The notes under the pieces were generated by a model. That model saw only the letters and a list, made by a program, of their open reading frames with translations. It searched no databases and was not told the origin of the DNA. Below, piece by piece: positions 52,098 to 61,531 of a DNA stretch of 64,000 nucleotides. Source of the stretch: Bordetella parapertussis. Lineage in GTDB: Bacteria; Pseudomonadota; Gammaproteobacteria; Burkholderiales; SG8-41. A program made the translations under genes and the position numbers. Location: NCBI GenBank assembly GCA_945901405.1, contig CAMDLH010000001.1:1-64000 (forward strand), read 5' to 3'. Position 1 is the first letter of the stretch. Each line of letters begins with the position of its first letter.

Positions 52098-52787
52098 TCA
52101 GCGTGTAGCCTTGATGCCTTGTAGAAACTCCTTCGAGCCGCGCGCCATGAATTGCTTTTGATGCACATTGATCCAGCGCAAACCCAAGTCGATGTAATGC
52201 CGCGTGGCGTCGATTTCATCCTGCACGTTCATGCCCGCGACCTTGCCGGCGTCAGCGACGCGCTTGATGGTGTCTTCGACCACGGCACGCACTTTCGGGT
52301 TCTTGCGCTGGCCCTTGAGGTCCATCGATTCGGCGAGGTCGTTCTGGCCGATGTAGTAGGCGTCGATGTCGGGCACCTTGAGCAGCGCGGGCAGGTTGTC
52401 CACCGCCTCCTGCGATTCAATCATCATCAGCAGAATTTTGTCGCGGTAGTCGCCGTCGCCCCAGCGTTTCAGTCCCTCGATGATGCGATTGGCGTCGGCT
52501 ACGTTGTGCACGTGCGGCGCTTGTATGCCGCCCGCGCCGCAGCTCAGGAACCGATTGATCAGCCCCGGCTCGTTGCTCCACGGCCGCAGCACCGAGCCCA
52601 TGCCGGATATGCGCGCGGCGCGCGAGAGTTCGCCAACCAGCTTGAAATCCGTGGTGCTGTGTTCGCAATCGATGAACAGCACATCGAAGCCGAGCCCGCC
52701 GACGAACTCCACCATCTCCGGCGTTGGGAAGTCGGTGTTGACGACGGAGATGATTTCCAACGAGAGGATTTGTTGTTTGGTTTTCAT
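52098..52787 (-). CDS. HpcH/HpaI aldolase/citrate lyase family protein
   Basis: LGFDVLFIDCEHSTTDFKLVGELSRAARISGMGSVLRP...GAGGIQAPHV. Confidence 0.88.
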   Translation of the reverse strand: MKTKQQILSLEIISVVNTDFPTPEMVEFVGGLGFDVLFIDCEHSTTDFKLVGELSRAARISGMGSVLRPWSNEPGLINRFLSCGAGGIQAPHVHNVADANRIIEGLKRWGDGDYRDKILLMMIESQEAVDNLPALLKVPDIDAYYIGQNDLAESMDLKGQRKNPKVRAVVEDTIKRVADAGKVAGMNVQDEIDATRHYIDLGLRWINVHQKQFMARGSKEFLQGIKATR

Positions 52788-52807
52788 CGTGTTATGCCTC
52801 TTAATGA

Positions 52808-53185
52808 CTATGACCGCCGATGCTGCAATGGAAGGATACGTAGCCGCGCGCGATTTGTATCAATCGTCAAGAGTGCGCCGTTTTCCAATTCATCCTCCAT
52901 TTGCCGAAGCGCGCTGATGACGGCGGCGCCGGTTATTTCCGGGCTCAGATTGTCCGCGCGGATTTGCACGACGCTTGGTTTCTCGCCGTGAGTTGCGGCG
53001 AGGATGGCGCCGAAATAGAGATCATTGGTCAGCACCACGTAGCCGTGTGCACGTGCATAAGCCATGATCTCTGAATCTGGCGCGTTGTGCGCGCCCAGTG
53101 TGGCCCAATGCGCGGCCTCCAAGCTCGCATCGGTAAGCACACGAATCCATCGCGGCGACAGATTCATGTCGACGAGCAACTTCAT
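52808..53185 (-). CDS. DUF5615 PIN-like protein (putative toxin)
   Basis: MKLLVDMNLSPRWIRVLTDASLEAAHWATLGAHNAPDSEIMAYARAHGYVVLTNDLYFG. Confidence 0.85.
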   Translation of the reverse strand: MKLLVDMNLSPRWIRVLTDASLEAAHWATLGAHNAPDSEIMAYARAHGYVVLTNDLYFGAILAATHGEKPSVVQIRADNLSPEITGAAVISALRQMEDELENGALLTIDTNRARLRILPLQHRRS

Positions 53186-53412
53186 GCGCTGGCCAGCGTA
53201 ACCTCGCGTTCTTCGGCGCGCCATGCTGCATAGCGCAGCGCCTGCATGATGTCTTCGCGCTCCAGGTATGGGTAATCGGCGAGAATTTCATCAACCCCGC
53301 GGCCCGTACCGACTTGTCCCACGATCATGCCGACCGTGATGCGCATGCCGCGAATGCATGCCTTGCCGCCCATTGTGACCGGATCTTGCGTGATGCGACT
53401 GAATTGCTCCAT
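53182..53412 (-). CDS. DUF433 domain protein (putative antitoxin)
   Basis: SRITQDPVTMGGKACIRGMRITVGMIVGQVGTGRGVDEILADYPYLEREDIMQALRYAA; 4-bp overlap with DUF5615 gene. Confidence 0.87.
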   Translation of the reverse strand: MEQFSRITQDPVTMGGKACIRGMRITVGMIVGQVGTGRGVDEILADYPYLEREDIMQALRYAAWRAEEREVTLASA

Positions 53413-53461
53413 GCCTGCCTCCGCTATCTTGCGTTCCCGATATGGTAGCGTAGAACGTGGC

Positions 53462-54589
53462 TCATGCCGCATGCGTCTTCGCAAAACCCCAGTCGATCTC
53501 AATGCCGAAGCCAGGCAGGTCATTCATATAAACGTAGCTGTCACGCACCTGCGCGCGCTCGCTGAACAGCCCGTGCCAGATCGGGTCGCGGTCGGGCGAG
53601 CCGTGTGATTCGACCGCGAAGCCGGTGCGTGGGAATGCGGCGACGAGGTGGCAGTGCATCTCCGGCGCGTGATGCGGGGTGATCATCGCGCCGGCGTGGT
53701 CGGCCATGTGTGCCACGCGCAGGGCTTCGGTGAAGCCTGCCGCGCGGGTGGCGTCGAACATGATGTAGCGCACGCAGCCGGTGGTCATGAAGTCGCGCGT
53801 GGTGAAGCGCGTGAGTTCGCGTTCACCGTGGGCGAGTGGTATCGACGTTGTCTTGGCGAGCAGCGCGAAATCGGCCGGCTGCAAATACCAGTGCAGCGGT
53901 TCTTCGAGCCAGAAAATATTGTAGGGCGCGACCGCGCGCGCGAACTCGATGCACGCGGGCAGGTCGTATGCGGCATTCAGATCGAGCATCAGAGAAATAT
54001 CCGGCCCGATGGCGGCACGCGTGGCGGCGATGCGTTTGACTTCGTTGGCGACGGTGCCGGCGCCGGTTTTCAACTTCACAGCCTTGTAGCCGCGCGCTAC
54101 AAATCCTGCAAGCTCATCGGCGCAGGCGGTGAGCGCGGCACCTTCGACGTAATAGCCGCCGGTACCGTAGGTGAACACCGGTTTGTTGTCCGCGCCGAGC
54201 AGCCTGTACACCGGCATGTTCGCGGCCTTGCCCTTGATATCCCACAGCGCCATGTCGATGCCGCCAATGGCCGCCATGATCTGCGGCCGCGCGGTGCGCG
54301 GCAGGCCTCCGATGCCGGGTTGTGGCGAGGTGAGGGCGAAGAGTTTCTCCCACACGTCGACGTGCGCGAGCGCGCTCATGCCGAGCGCGTGCGGCGCCAG
54401 CTTCGCCACCCATGCCGCGATGTCCTTCATCGGCGTGCTGCTCACTTGCCCGTAGCCCTTGATGCCATCATCTGTGACGACTTCGATCAGCAGCAGGGTC
54501 ACATCGGCGCGCGATTCGTGCGCGGTGTGCTGCCGGTGTTTGAGCGGCGCGGATATTGGGTAGGTGTTGATCGCGGCGATGTTGCTCAA
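53462..54589 (-). CDS. Mandelate racemase/muconate lactonizing enzyme family protein
   Basis: YKAVKLKTGAGTVANEVKRIAATRAAIGPDISLMLDLNAAYDLPACIEFARAVAPYNIFWLEEPLH. Confidence 0.92.
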   Translation of the reverse strand: MSNIAAINTYPISAPLKHRQHTAHESRADVTLLLIEVVTDDGIKGYGQVSSTPMKDIAAWVAKLAPHALGMSALAHVDVWEKLFALTSPQPGIGGLPRTARPQIMAAIGGIDMALWDIKGKAANMPVYRLLGADNKPVFTYGTGGYYVEGAALTACADELAGFVARGYKAVKLKTGAGTVANEVKRIAATRAAIGPDISLMLDLNAAYDLPACIEFARAVAPYNIFWLEEPLHWYLQPADFALLAKTTSIPLAHGERELTRFTTRDFMTTGCVRYIMFDATRAAGFTEALRVAHMADHAGAMITPHHAPEMHCHLVAAFPRTGFAVESHGSPDRDPIWHGLFSERAQVRDSYVYMNDLPGFGIEIDWGFAKTHAA

Positions 54590-54607
54590 GTCAAACTCCC
54601 GGCGTTA

Positions 54608-55576
54608 CTAGGGTTTTTTCGCCCCAATGAATTCCATGAATTCGCCCACTGCAGGCATCTGCTTGGTTAGATATTGCGTTAGCGCCGCGCTGCCCATGTA
54701 GGTGTTCTCGTACATGTTCTTCGATGCGTAGTCGCGCCATCCGGCGCTCTTGTGCGCGCGTTCGGCCATCGCCTCCATCACGGCGAGCGTTTCCTTGGGC
54801 ACGCCCGCGGGCATGGCCAAGCCGCGTCCGCCGCCGACGTGCACGTTGATGCCGAGTTCCCGTAACGTCGGCACGTCGGGCAAGCCCGTCAGGCGCTGCT
54901 CGGCGGGCACGGCGAGTATGCGCAGGCGCTTGGCCTCGACGCCGCTCATCACCTCGCTCACGTTTTCCATGGTGAGATCGACGTGTTTGCCCATCACCGC
55001 GGCCATGGCATCGCTGCCGCTCTTGAACGACACGTATTTGAATTTCGCGCCGGTGGCTTTTTCGAGTTGATACTGAAAGAAGCGCGCGGTGCCGGTGGCC
55101 GAGGCGATGCCGTTGATGATGGTGTCCGGCGATTGTTTCGCGGCGTCGAGCAACTCCTTGAAGGTTTTGAATTTGGAGTCGGCGGGCACGGTGATCGATT
55201 GCAAATCAAAGCCGAACAACGCGACCGGCGAGTAGATGCCAAGGTCAAGCCCGGCGTCCGGGCGATTCGCCAGCGCCAGCACGATGGTGCTCGACAGCGA
55301 CAACAGATAATGCGGATCGGCGCGCCTGCCCTTGATGAAGGTCGAAGCCACAGCGCCGCTGCCGCCAGGGCGGTTGACGATGGTGAAGGGCTGCGACAAC
55401 AATTTTTCGCGCGCGGCGATTTCGGCGACCAGGCGCCCGAATACATCCTGCCCGCCGCCGGGATTGGTGTGGATCACCATTTCGACCGGCTTGGAGGGAA
55501 ACGATTGCGCGCAGACGGCAAACGGCGACATTGCCAGGGCGACGCCAGCGCCGCGCAGAAGTTGTGAAAGTGTCAT
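54608..55576 (-). CDS. Divergent Bug/TctC-family substrate-binding protein
   Basis: FPSKPVEMVIHTNPGGGQDVFGRLVAEIAAREKLLSQPFTIVNRPGGSGAVAST. Confidence 0.83.
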   Translation of the reverse strand: MTLSQLLRGAGVALAMSPFAVCAQSFPSKPVEMVIHTNPGGGQDVFGRLVAEIAAREKLLSQPFTIVNRPGGSGAVASTFIKGRRADPHYLLSLSSTIVLALANRPDAGLDLGIYSPVALFGFDLQSITVPADSKFKTFKELLDAAKQSPDTIINGIASATGTARFFQYQLEKATGAKFKYVSFKSGSDAMAAVMGKHVDLTMENVSEVMSGVEAKRLRILAVPAEQRLTGLPDVPTLRELGINVHVGGGRGLAMPAGVPKETLAVMEAMAERAHKSAGWRDYASKNMYENTYMGSAALTQYLTKQMPAVGEFMEFIGAKKP

Positions 55577-55667
55577 CGGTTGTTCTCCTCGGATTGTTTA
55601 TTGGGGTGTTGCAACAGCCGCGAAGCGTAACATAACGCGGGCCTTGCTGGCCACGGGCGGTGTTAAT

Positions 55668-55704
55668 GTAAGTAATTTTTTTTATTGAATAAATTGTGAT
55701 AATG
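55668..55704 (+). repeat. AT-rich intergenic motif copy
   Basis: GTAAGTAATTTTTTTTATTGAATAAATTGTGATAATG, upstream of ATG 55733. Confidence 0.7.
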
Positions 55705-55732
55705 CCATGCGGTGTATGATGGCGGCAAAATC

Positions 55733-56602
55733 ATGAAAACACTCAATATCATCGGCGCAGGGCGCGTCGGCCGCACGCTGGCCTCGCTGTGGGAAGAAAA
55801 GCGCACATTCGTCATCGGTGATGTGCTCGACCGCACGCCGGCGGGCGCGCGCGAGGCGGTTGCGTTCATCGGCGACGGACGCGCGGTCAACAACATCAGC
55901 GAAATGCAGGCGGCGGACGTGTGGATGTTGACGCCGCAAGACGCGGCCATCGTGAGCTGCGGCGACGCGCTGGCGGCGAGCGGCTTGCTGCGCGCGGGCG
56001 ACATTGTGTTTCATTGCAGCGGCGCCATGCCTTCGACCGAGTTGAAAACGGCGCTCGCCTGCGGCGCGCATGTGGCCGGTGTGCATCCACTGAAAAGTTT
56101 CGCCGATCCGCGCGACGCAGTGCGCAACTTTACCGGCACCTATTGCGCGGCCGAAGGCGCACGCGACGCGCTTGAGGTTTTGAAACCCGCGTTCGAGCGC
56201 ATCGGCGCGCGCGTGTCGGAGATCGACGCGCAATTCAAGACGATTTATCACACGGCCAGCGTGATCGTGTGCAACTACTTGACCGCGCTGATGGAAGCGG
56301 GGTTGAAGTGCTACGAAAAATCCGGCCTGCCGCGCGAGACCGCCAGCGCGATGATGGAGCCGCTGGTGCGCGAGACGGTGGATAACGTATTTCGCATGGG
56401 CACGGTGAAGGCGCTGACCGGGCCCATCGCACGCGGCGATCATGCGGTGGTGGCGAAGCAGATGCAGGCGCTCGCCGAGTGGGATCCGCGGCTTGCGGTG
56501 CTGTATCGCGAACTGGGGGCGATTGCGGTGGATTTGTCGCGTGCGCAGGGCGAGGCGGGTGGGGAGGCTTTGGCGGAGTTGTCTAAGATATTAAAGGCGT
56601 GA
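55733..56602 (+). CDS. Rossmann-like/DUF2520 domain protein
   Basis: MKTLNIIGAGRVGRTLASLWEEK...GVHPLKSFADPRDAVRNFTGTYCAAEG...DAQFKTIYHTASVIVCNYLTALMEAG. Confidence 0.88.
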   Translation: MKTLNIIGAGRVGRTLASLWEEKRTFVIGDVLDRTPAGAREAVAFIGDGRAVNNISEMQAADVWMLTPQDAAIVSCGDALAASGLLRAGDIVFHCSGAMPSTELKTALACGAHVAGVHPLKSFADPRDAVRNFTGTYCAAEGARDALEVLKPAFERIGARVSEIDAQFKTIYHTASVIVCNYLTALMEAGLKCYEKSGLPRETASAMMEPLVRETVDNVFRMGTVKALTGPIARGDHAVVAKQMQALAEWDPRLAVLYRELGAIAVDLSRAQGEAGGEALAELSKILKA

Positions 56603-56714
56603 AGGGTGTAAATTCGTGAAGGGTGAAGGGGTACCTCAGTGGGCCGTGACGCAATTTATGGCTATCCCCGCGAAAGGGGGCCCCCTTCACGCATTCACCC
56701 TTCGCCCTTCACGC
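56597..56714. repeat. Intergenic inverted repeat
   Basis: GCGTGAAGGG...GTGAAGGGTGAAGGGG opposite CCCCCTTCACGCATTCACCCTTCGCCCTTCACGC. Confidence 0.6.
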
Positions 56715-56770
56715 TTTTAAGAACCACCGCAGTACAATACCCCGCTCCTCTCTAAAGACCAAAGAACACA

Positions 56771-57700
56771 GTGAGCATCGACCAACAAATCCGCCACCGC
56801 ATCCTGCGCGGCATCACCCTGAACCGCACGCCGGGCTTTCACTTCACCGGCAATTTTTTGAGTCCTTCGTACGATCATGTTTCCGTCGAGGCGGTGCATG
56901 CCTCGCTCAACGTGGGGCCGCATTGCACGGATGCGAATGGCAGCATCAATTACGGCGCGCTGGCGGTGTTTGCCGACCTTGCGGTGGCTTCCAACGTGCG
57001 TGCGGGGCACGACCGCGCGGCGCGGCTCGCGACCGTAAACATGAACATGCATTTCACCGGCGCGCCGATGACCGGGCGCATCGAGGCGAAGACGGCGCTG
57101 CAAGGTTATGTCGTCAACGCCACCAGCCGCCAGGGCGCGGGCATCGTTACCATCAGCGCCAACGGGCAGCCGGTGTGTTTCGGCACGGGGGCGTTCATGG
57201 TGCTCAATCCGCCCAAGGGTGTGGCGTTGTACAACATGGAGTTGCGCCGTGAGAGCGACCCGGAAGTACCGCTGCTAACCGAAGCCGAATTGACGCGCGA
57301 GGAGCGCCAGATCATGCGGCGCGCGGATGAGGCGATTGCCGTATCGAGTGACGGCGGATTCCTCCGCCGCTTCTGGGGCTATGACACGCATGCGCTCACC
57401 AAGGGCGCGGCGGGCACGCTGAAAAACGGACCGCACGTGGGCAACCGCGTCGGCCATTTGCAGGGCGGCATCACGATGGGGCTGGGCATGGCCACCGCCG
57501 AGGCCGCGCTGCCGCCGACCTCGATGATCAGCGCGGTGTCGGCGTGGTTCATCAGTCCCGGCGAGGGGCGCGCGATCAAGGCGAAATCGAAAATCGTGCA
57601 TCACGGGCGGCTTACCAGCGTGATTCGCACGCAGATCACCGGCAAGAACAACCGGCGCGTGATGGAAATGGTCACCACGCACGCGCATAAAGCAGCTTAG
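56771..57700 (+). CDS. PaaI-like hotdog-fold thioesterase family protein
   Basis: GSINYGALAVFADLAVASNVRAGHDRAARLATVNMNMHFTGAPMTGRIEAKTALQGY, repeated second domain HLQGGITMGLGMATAEAAL. Confidence 0.75.
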   Translation: MSIDQQIRHRILRGITLNRTPGFHFTGNFLSPSYDHVSVEAVHASLNVGPHCTDANGSINYGALAVFADLAVASNVRAGHDRAARLATVNMNMHFTGAPMTGRIEAKTALQGYVVNATSRQGAGIVTISANGQPVCFGTGAFMVLNPPKGVALYNMELRRESDPEVPLLTEAELTREERQIMRRADEAIAVSSDGGFLRRFWGYDTHALTKGAAGTLKNGPHVGNRVGHLQGGITMGLGMATAEAALPPTSMISAVSAWFISPGEGRAIKAKSKIVHHGRLTSVIRTQITGKNNRRVMEMVTTHAHKAA

Positions 57701-57705
57701 GTCCC

Positions 57706-58824
57706 GTGGTGCTGCGAACGCTCTCCGGCAAGCATACCGACCCGCGCAAGGGAAGGGGTGCGGCGATCAACCCTGAGGGGCGCTTCGAGAAAGTCGAACG
57801 CGAGGCGTACGACGACGGCTGGATGCATGATGAAGAGGACGATGAGGGCGACGGGCGCGCGCTGAAGACGCAGATCATCGAGGAAACCGCGGCGTCGATC
57901 ATCACACGCAACAACTCGCCGGACATTCCGTTCACGCAATCGATCAATCCGTATCAGGGCTGCGAGCACGGCTGCTCGTATTGCTACGCGCGGCCCACGC
58001 ATGCCTATCGCAACCTGTCGCCGGGCGTGGATTTCGAGACGCGTATTTTTGCCAAGATCAACGCGGCGGAATTGCTGCGCAAGGAATTGGCCAAGCCCGG
58101 TTACAAGTGCGAAGTGATTTCGCTCGGGGCGAACACCGACCCGTATCAACCGGCCGAGAAGAAACTCGGCATCACGCGCGCGGTGCTGGAGGTGTGCGCG
58201 GAATTCAACCAGCCGGTGGGCATCGTCACCAAGAACGCAATGGTCGAACGGGACATCGATATCCTTGCGTCCATGGCGCAACGCAAGCTGGTCAACGTGC
58301 ATCTGTCGGTGAACAATCTCGATCACGACATCGCGCGCAGGCTGGAGCCGCGCTGCTCCGCGCCCGCGCGGCGCTTGCAGGCGATACGCACGTTGAGTGA
58401 GGCCGGCGTGCCGGTGGGCGTGCTGGTGGCGCCGGTGATTCCGTTTTTGAACGACGACCAGATCGAAGCCGTGCTCGAAGCAGCATTCGAGGCAGGGGCG
58501 ACGCAAGCTGGATACGTCGTGCTGCGCCTGCCATACGAAGTGAAAACGCTATTCCGCGACTGGCTCGAACGCCACTATCCGTTGAAGGCCAAACACGTGA
58601 TGAGCCGTGTGCACGAGTTTCGCGGCGGACGTGATAATGATCCGAACTTCGGCAGCCGCATGCGGGGGCAGGGCGAATTCGCCGACTTGCTGGCGAAACG
58701 TTTCGCCATCGCCAAGCGGCGCATAGGGTACGAAGAACGGTCGCGTATGATGCGCAATGCCTCGTTGGATACAACATTGTTTCGCGTGCCTGGGTGCGAG
58801 GCGCGGCAGGGATCGTTGTTTTGA
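57706..58824 (+). CDS. PA0069-family radical SAM protein
   Basis: NPYQGCEHGCSYCYARPTHAYRNLSPGVDFETRIFAKINAAELLRKEL. Confidence 0.92.
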   Translation: MVLRTLSGKHTDPRKGRGAAINPEGRFEKVEREAYDDGWMHDEEDDEGDGRALKTQIIEETAASIITRNNSPDIPFTQSINPYQGCEHGCSYCYARPTHAYRNLSPGVDFETRIFAKINAAELLRKELAKPGYKCEVISLGANTDPYQPAEKKLGITRAVLEVCAEFNQPVGIVTKNAMVERDIDILASMAQRKLVNVHLSVNNLDHDIARRLEPRCSAPARRLQAIRTLSEAGVPVGVLVAPVIPFLNDDQIEAVLEAAFEAGATQAGYVVLRLPYEVKTLFRDWLERHYPLKAKHVMSRVHEFRGGRDNDPNFGSRMRGQGEFADLLAKRFAIAKRRIGYEERSRMMRNASLDTTLFRVPGCEARQGSLF

Positions 58825-58865
58825 GGCTGAAGAATTTTTGGCGATTGCTTGGTAAAGGAGATGTG

Positions 58866-59882
58866 ATGACGAACGGTAAAGGGCCGCGTGGTGCAGGCCC
58901 GGTAGTGGATACACATGCACACTGGTTTCCCGAGGAATGGGTGCAACTCATCGAGAAAGACGGCGCGCGCTGTGGGGCAAGCATCATACGCCAGGGCGAG
59001 AACCTCACGTTCAAGGGCGGCGGCCTCACGTCGGCGTTTTCAACCGCGTTTGTCGATCTTGATCTGCGGCTCGCCGCGATGGATAAGCAGGGTGTTGATG
59101 TGCATGCGCTGTCGCTCACCACGCCGATGGTGTATTTCGCCCCGGGTGATTACGCGCTGGCGCTGTCGCAGGTGTACAACGATGCCGCGTCCGCCGCGCA
59201 TCGCAAGCACGCCAAGCGTTTTGTCGGCATGGCGATGCTGCCGATGCACGCACCCGAGCTTGCGCTGAAAGAACTTGAACGCGCGGCGAAGCTGCCCGGC
59301 ATGCGCGGGCTATACATGGGCACGCACGTGATCGACAAGGAGCTCGACGATCCATCGTTCTTTGACGTGTACGCCAAATGCGAGGAACTTGGCTGGCCGA
59401 TTTATCTGCATCCGATGGACCCGATCGGCATGCCGCGCATGAAGAAGTATTACCTGATCAACCTGTGCGGCAATCCGTACGATACCGGCATCGCCGCGGC
59501 GCATCTTATTTTCGGCGGGGTGATGGATCGCTTTCCGAAGCTGCACGTGATGCTACCGCACGCCGGCGGCACGTTCCCTGGGCTGGTGGGGCGCTGGGAT
59601 CACGGCACGAAAGTGCGCGCGGAATTGAAACACATGAAGCAGCCGCCCAGCGCGTATCTGCGGCGCTTCAGCTACGACACCATCGGCCACAGCGATGAAA
59701 TCATGGCGAACTTGATTCGCATGGTTGGCGCCGACCGCGTGGTACTGGGCAGTGATTACTGTTTCGACATGGGTCATGAACAGCCGGTGGAAATCGTCGA
59801 GCGCTGGCCCGCGGTGCCGGCAAGCGACCGTGATTTGATCCTGGGCGGCAATGCGGCGCGTATGTTGAAGTTGGTGGGGTGA
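58866..59882 (+). CDS. Amidohydrolase family protein (ACMSD-like)
   Basis: PVVDTHAHWFPEEWVQLIEKDGAR...LHVMLPHAGGTFPGLVGRWDHG...DRVVLGSDYCFDMG. Confidence 0.9.
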   Translation: MTNGKGPRGAGPVVDTHAHWFPEEWVQLIEKDGARCGASIIRQGENLTFKGGGLTSAFSTAFVDLDLRLAAMDKQGVDVHALSLTTPMVYFAPGDYALALSQVYNDAASAAHRKHAKRFVGMAMLPMHAPELALKELERAAKLPGMRGLYMGTHVIDKELDDPSFFDVYAKCEELGWPIYLHPMDPIGMPRMKKYYLINLCGNPYDTGIAAAHLIFGGVMDRFPKLHVMLPHAGGTFPGLVGRWDHGTKVRAELKHMKQPPSAYLRRFSYDTIGHSDEIMANLIRMVGADRVVLGSDYCFDMGHEQPVEIVERWPAVPASDRDLILGGNAARMLKLVG

Positions 59883-59900
59883 GTTAACGTCAACACCTCC

Positions 59901-59986
59901 AACGCAAAGGCGCAAAGACGCAAAGGAAACGCAAAGAACATCTAGTCCTGCTTTTCTTTGCGTGTTGTTCTTTGCGCCTTTGCATT
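59901..59986. repeat. GCAAAG-rich imperfect inverted repeat
   Basis: AACGCAAAGGCGCAAAG (59901-59917) versus CTTTGCGCCTTTGCATT (59970-59986), 16/17 complementary; additional CGCAAAG iterations between. Confidence 0.75.
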
Positions 59987-60088
59987 GAGGTCTTTAGCGG
60001 TCGTGCGCTTGCTTCATGTCATCGCACTCGCGCATGGCGCGTTATTGACTGTGCCGCTGCCCGGTGGCGACCATAAAACGCATCCAAT

Positions 60089-60120
60089 GTAAGTAATTGT
60101 TTTTAAAAGATAATTTAAGG
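60089..60120 (+). repeat. AT-rich intergenic motif copy
   Basis: GTAAGTAATTGTTTTTAAAAGATAATTTAAGG, immediately upstream of ATG 60122. Confidence 0.72.
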
Positions 60121-60121
60121 A

Positions 60122-60613
60122 ATGGAAATGAAGAAATTGATCGCGATGGTGTGCTTCATGCTTGCTGCGTCGCCATTGGCGTTTGCGCAAGATAAAGCCA
60201 AGGACGCGCCGAAAGCGGCGCCCGCCGCCGAAGTGAAGGCCGACAAGGGCAAGGACGCGGAGAAGAAATCCGAGAAGAGCAAGGGCGACGAAAAGAAAAC
60301 TGATGCTGCCAAAGGCGACAAGGCCAAGGGCGACGAGAAAAAAGCCGAGAAAGCGAAGAAAGCGCCTAGTCCGGCGGAGAAGGCCAGGGCAGAGCGCAGG
60401 AGCCGTTGCAACGAACAGGCCGGCGAGAAGAAGGGCGACGAGCGCAGAAAATTCATGTCGGCTTGCGAGAAGGAGCAGAAGAAAATTGATGACGATAAGA
60501 GGAAGGCTCAGCAGGCAAGTACGACTGCCTGCGGCAAGGAAGCAGACGGCAAGAAACTCAAAGGCGACGACCGCAAGAAATTCGTGAACGAGTGCTTGTC
60601 CGCCAAGAAGTAA
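60122..60613 (+). CDS. Secreted PsiF-repeat-like protein with Lys/Ala/Glu-rich low-complexity region
   Basis: Signal peptide; KGDEKK/AEKAKK iterations; two RCNEQAGEKKGDERRKFMSACE / ACGKEADGKKLKGDDRKKFVNECL PsiF-like repeats. Confidence 0.75.
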   Translation: MEMKKLIAMVCFMLAASPLAFAQDKAKDAPKAAPAAEVKADKGKDAEKKSEKSKGDEKKTDAAKGDKAKGDEKKAEKAKKAPSPAEKARAERRSRCNEQAGEKKGDERRKFMSACEKEQKKIDDDKRKAQQASTTACGKEADGKKLKGDDRKKFVNECLSAKK

Positions 60614-60707
60614 GTTCTAGAGTTCTAATTTGCTGCCTTGTTGAAAGGCGCGCACGAATGGGGGCATACTGGAGACGGTATGCCCCTTTTTCATTGCAGG
60701 AGCAGGC

Positions 60708-61436
60708 ATGAAGTTGCTCGCGATTTTCGTGCTGGCAGGTTTGATGAATACAGCAAACGCGCAAAATAGTTTCGACGCCGAGCGCCGCCAGATGGTTGAC
60801 GAAATTGCCGCCATGGCGCGCGATACCAGCCGCGAGACCGGACGTGCGGTTTTCAGCGAGCGCGTGATGGCGGCGATGCGCAAGGTCGAGCGTCACCGCC
60901 TGGTGCCGAGCGCGCAGATCGCCAACGCCTATCGCAACCGCCCGCTGCCCATAGGCAACAACCAGACGATTTCGCAGCCCTATATCGTGGCGTTGATGAC
61001 GGACTTGTTGGACGCCAGGCCCGAAGGCCGCGTGCTGGAGATCGGCACCGGTTCCGGTTATCAGGCTGCGGTGCTCGCAGAAATCGTGCGCGAGGTCTAC
61101 ACCATTGAGATTGTCGAGCCGCTGGGCAAAACCGCAGCCGCGAACCTGCGCGACATGGGTTACCGCAACATCGTTACCCGCATCGGCGACGGCTACAAGG
61201 GCTGGCCAGAGCAGGCGCCGTTCGACGCCATCATCGTCACCGCCGCCGCGCGCGAAACGCCGCCGGCGCTGATCGAACAACTAAAACCCGGCGGCAAACT
61301 GGTGATACCCACCGGCGCGCCGTCGGACACGCAAACGCTATTCGTGTATGAAAAAAGCCGCGATGGAAAAGTGACGCGGCGTGAATTGCTGCAGGTGCGC
61401 TTTGTACCGCTCACCGGCGGCTCGGCTAAGCAGTGA
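60708..61436 (+). CDS. pcm: Protein-L-isoaspartate O-methyltransferase with signal peptide
   Basis: NNQTISQPYIVALMTDLLDARPEGRVLEIGTGSGYQAAVLAEIVREVYTIEIVEPL. Confidence 0.92.
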   Translation: MKLLAIFVLAGLMNTANAQNSFDAERRQMVDEIAAMARDTSRETGRAVFSERVMAAMRKVERHRLVPSAQIANAYRNRPLPIGNNQTISQPYIVALMTDLLDARPEGRVLEIGTGSGYQAAVLAEIVREVYTIEIVEPLGKTAAANLRDMGYRNIVTRIGDGYKGWPEQAPFDAIIVTAAARETPPALIEQLKPGGKLVIPTGAPSDTQTLFVYEKSRDGKVTRRELLQVRFVPLTGGSAKQ

Positions 61437-61531
61437 TGAGTGCTAAGTGTTGAGTGTTGAGTTAAAGTGTCCGCGCGCACGGCGCGCGCAATTTTCAACT
61501 CAACACTAAACGCTCATCACTCAACACTGAG
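61432..61531. repeat. Imperfect inverted repeat between convergent genes
   Basis: AGTGATGAGTGCTAAGTGTTGAGTGTTGAGTTAAA versus TTTTCAACTCAACACTAAACGCTCATCACTCAACACTGAG with a GC-rich loop. Confidence 0.6.
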
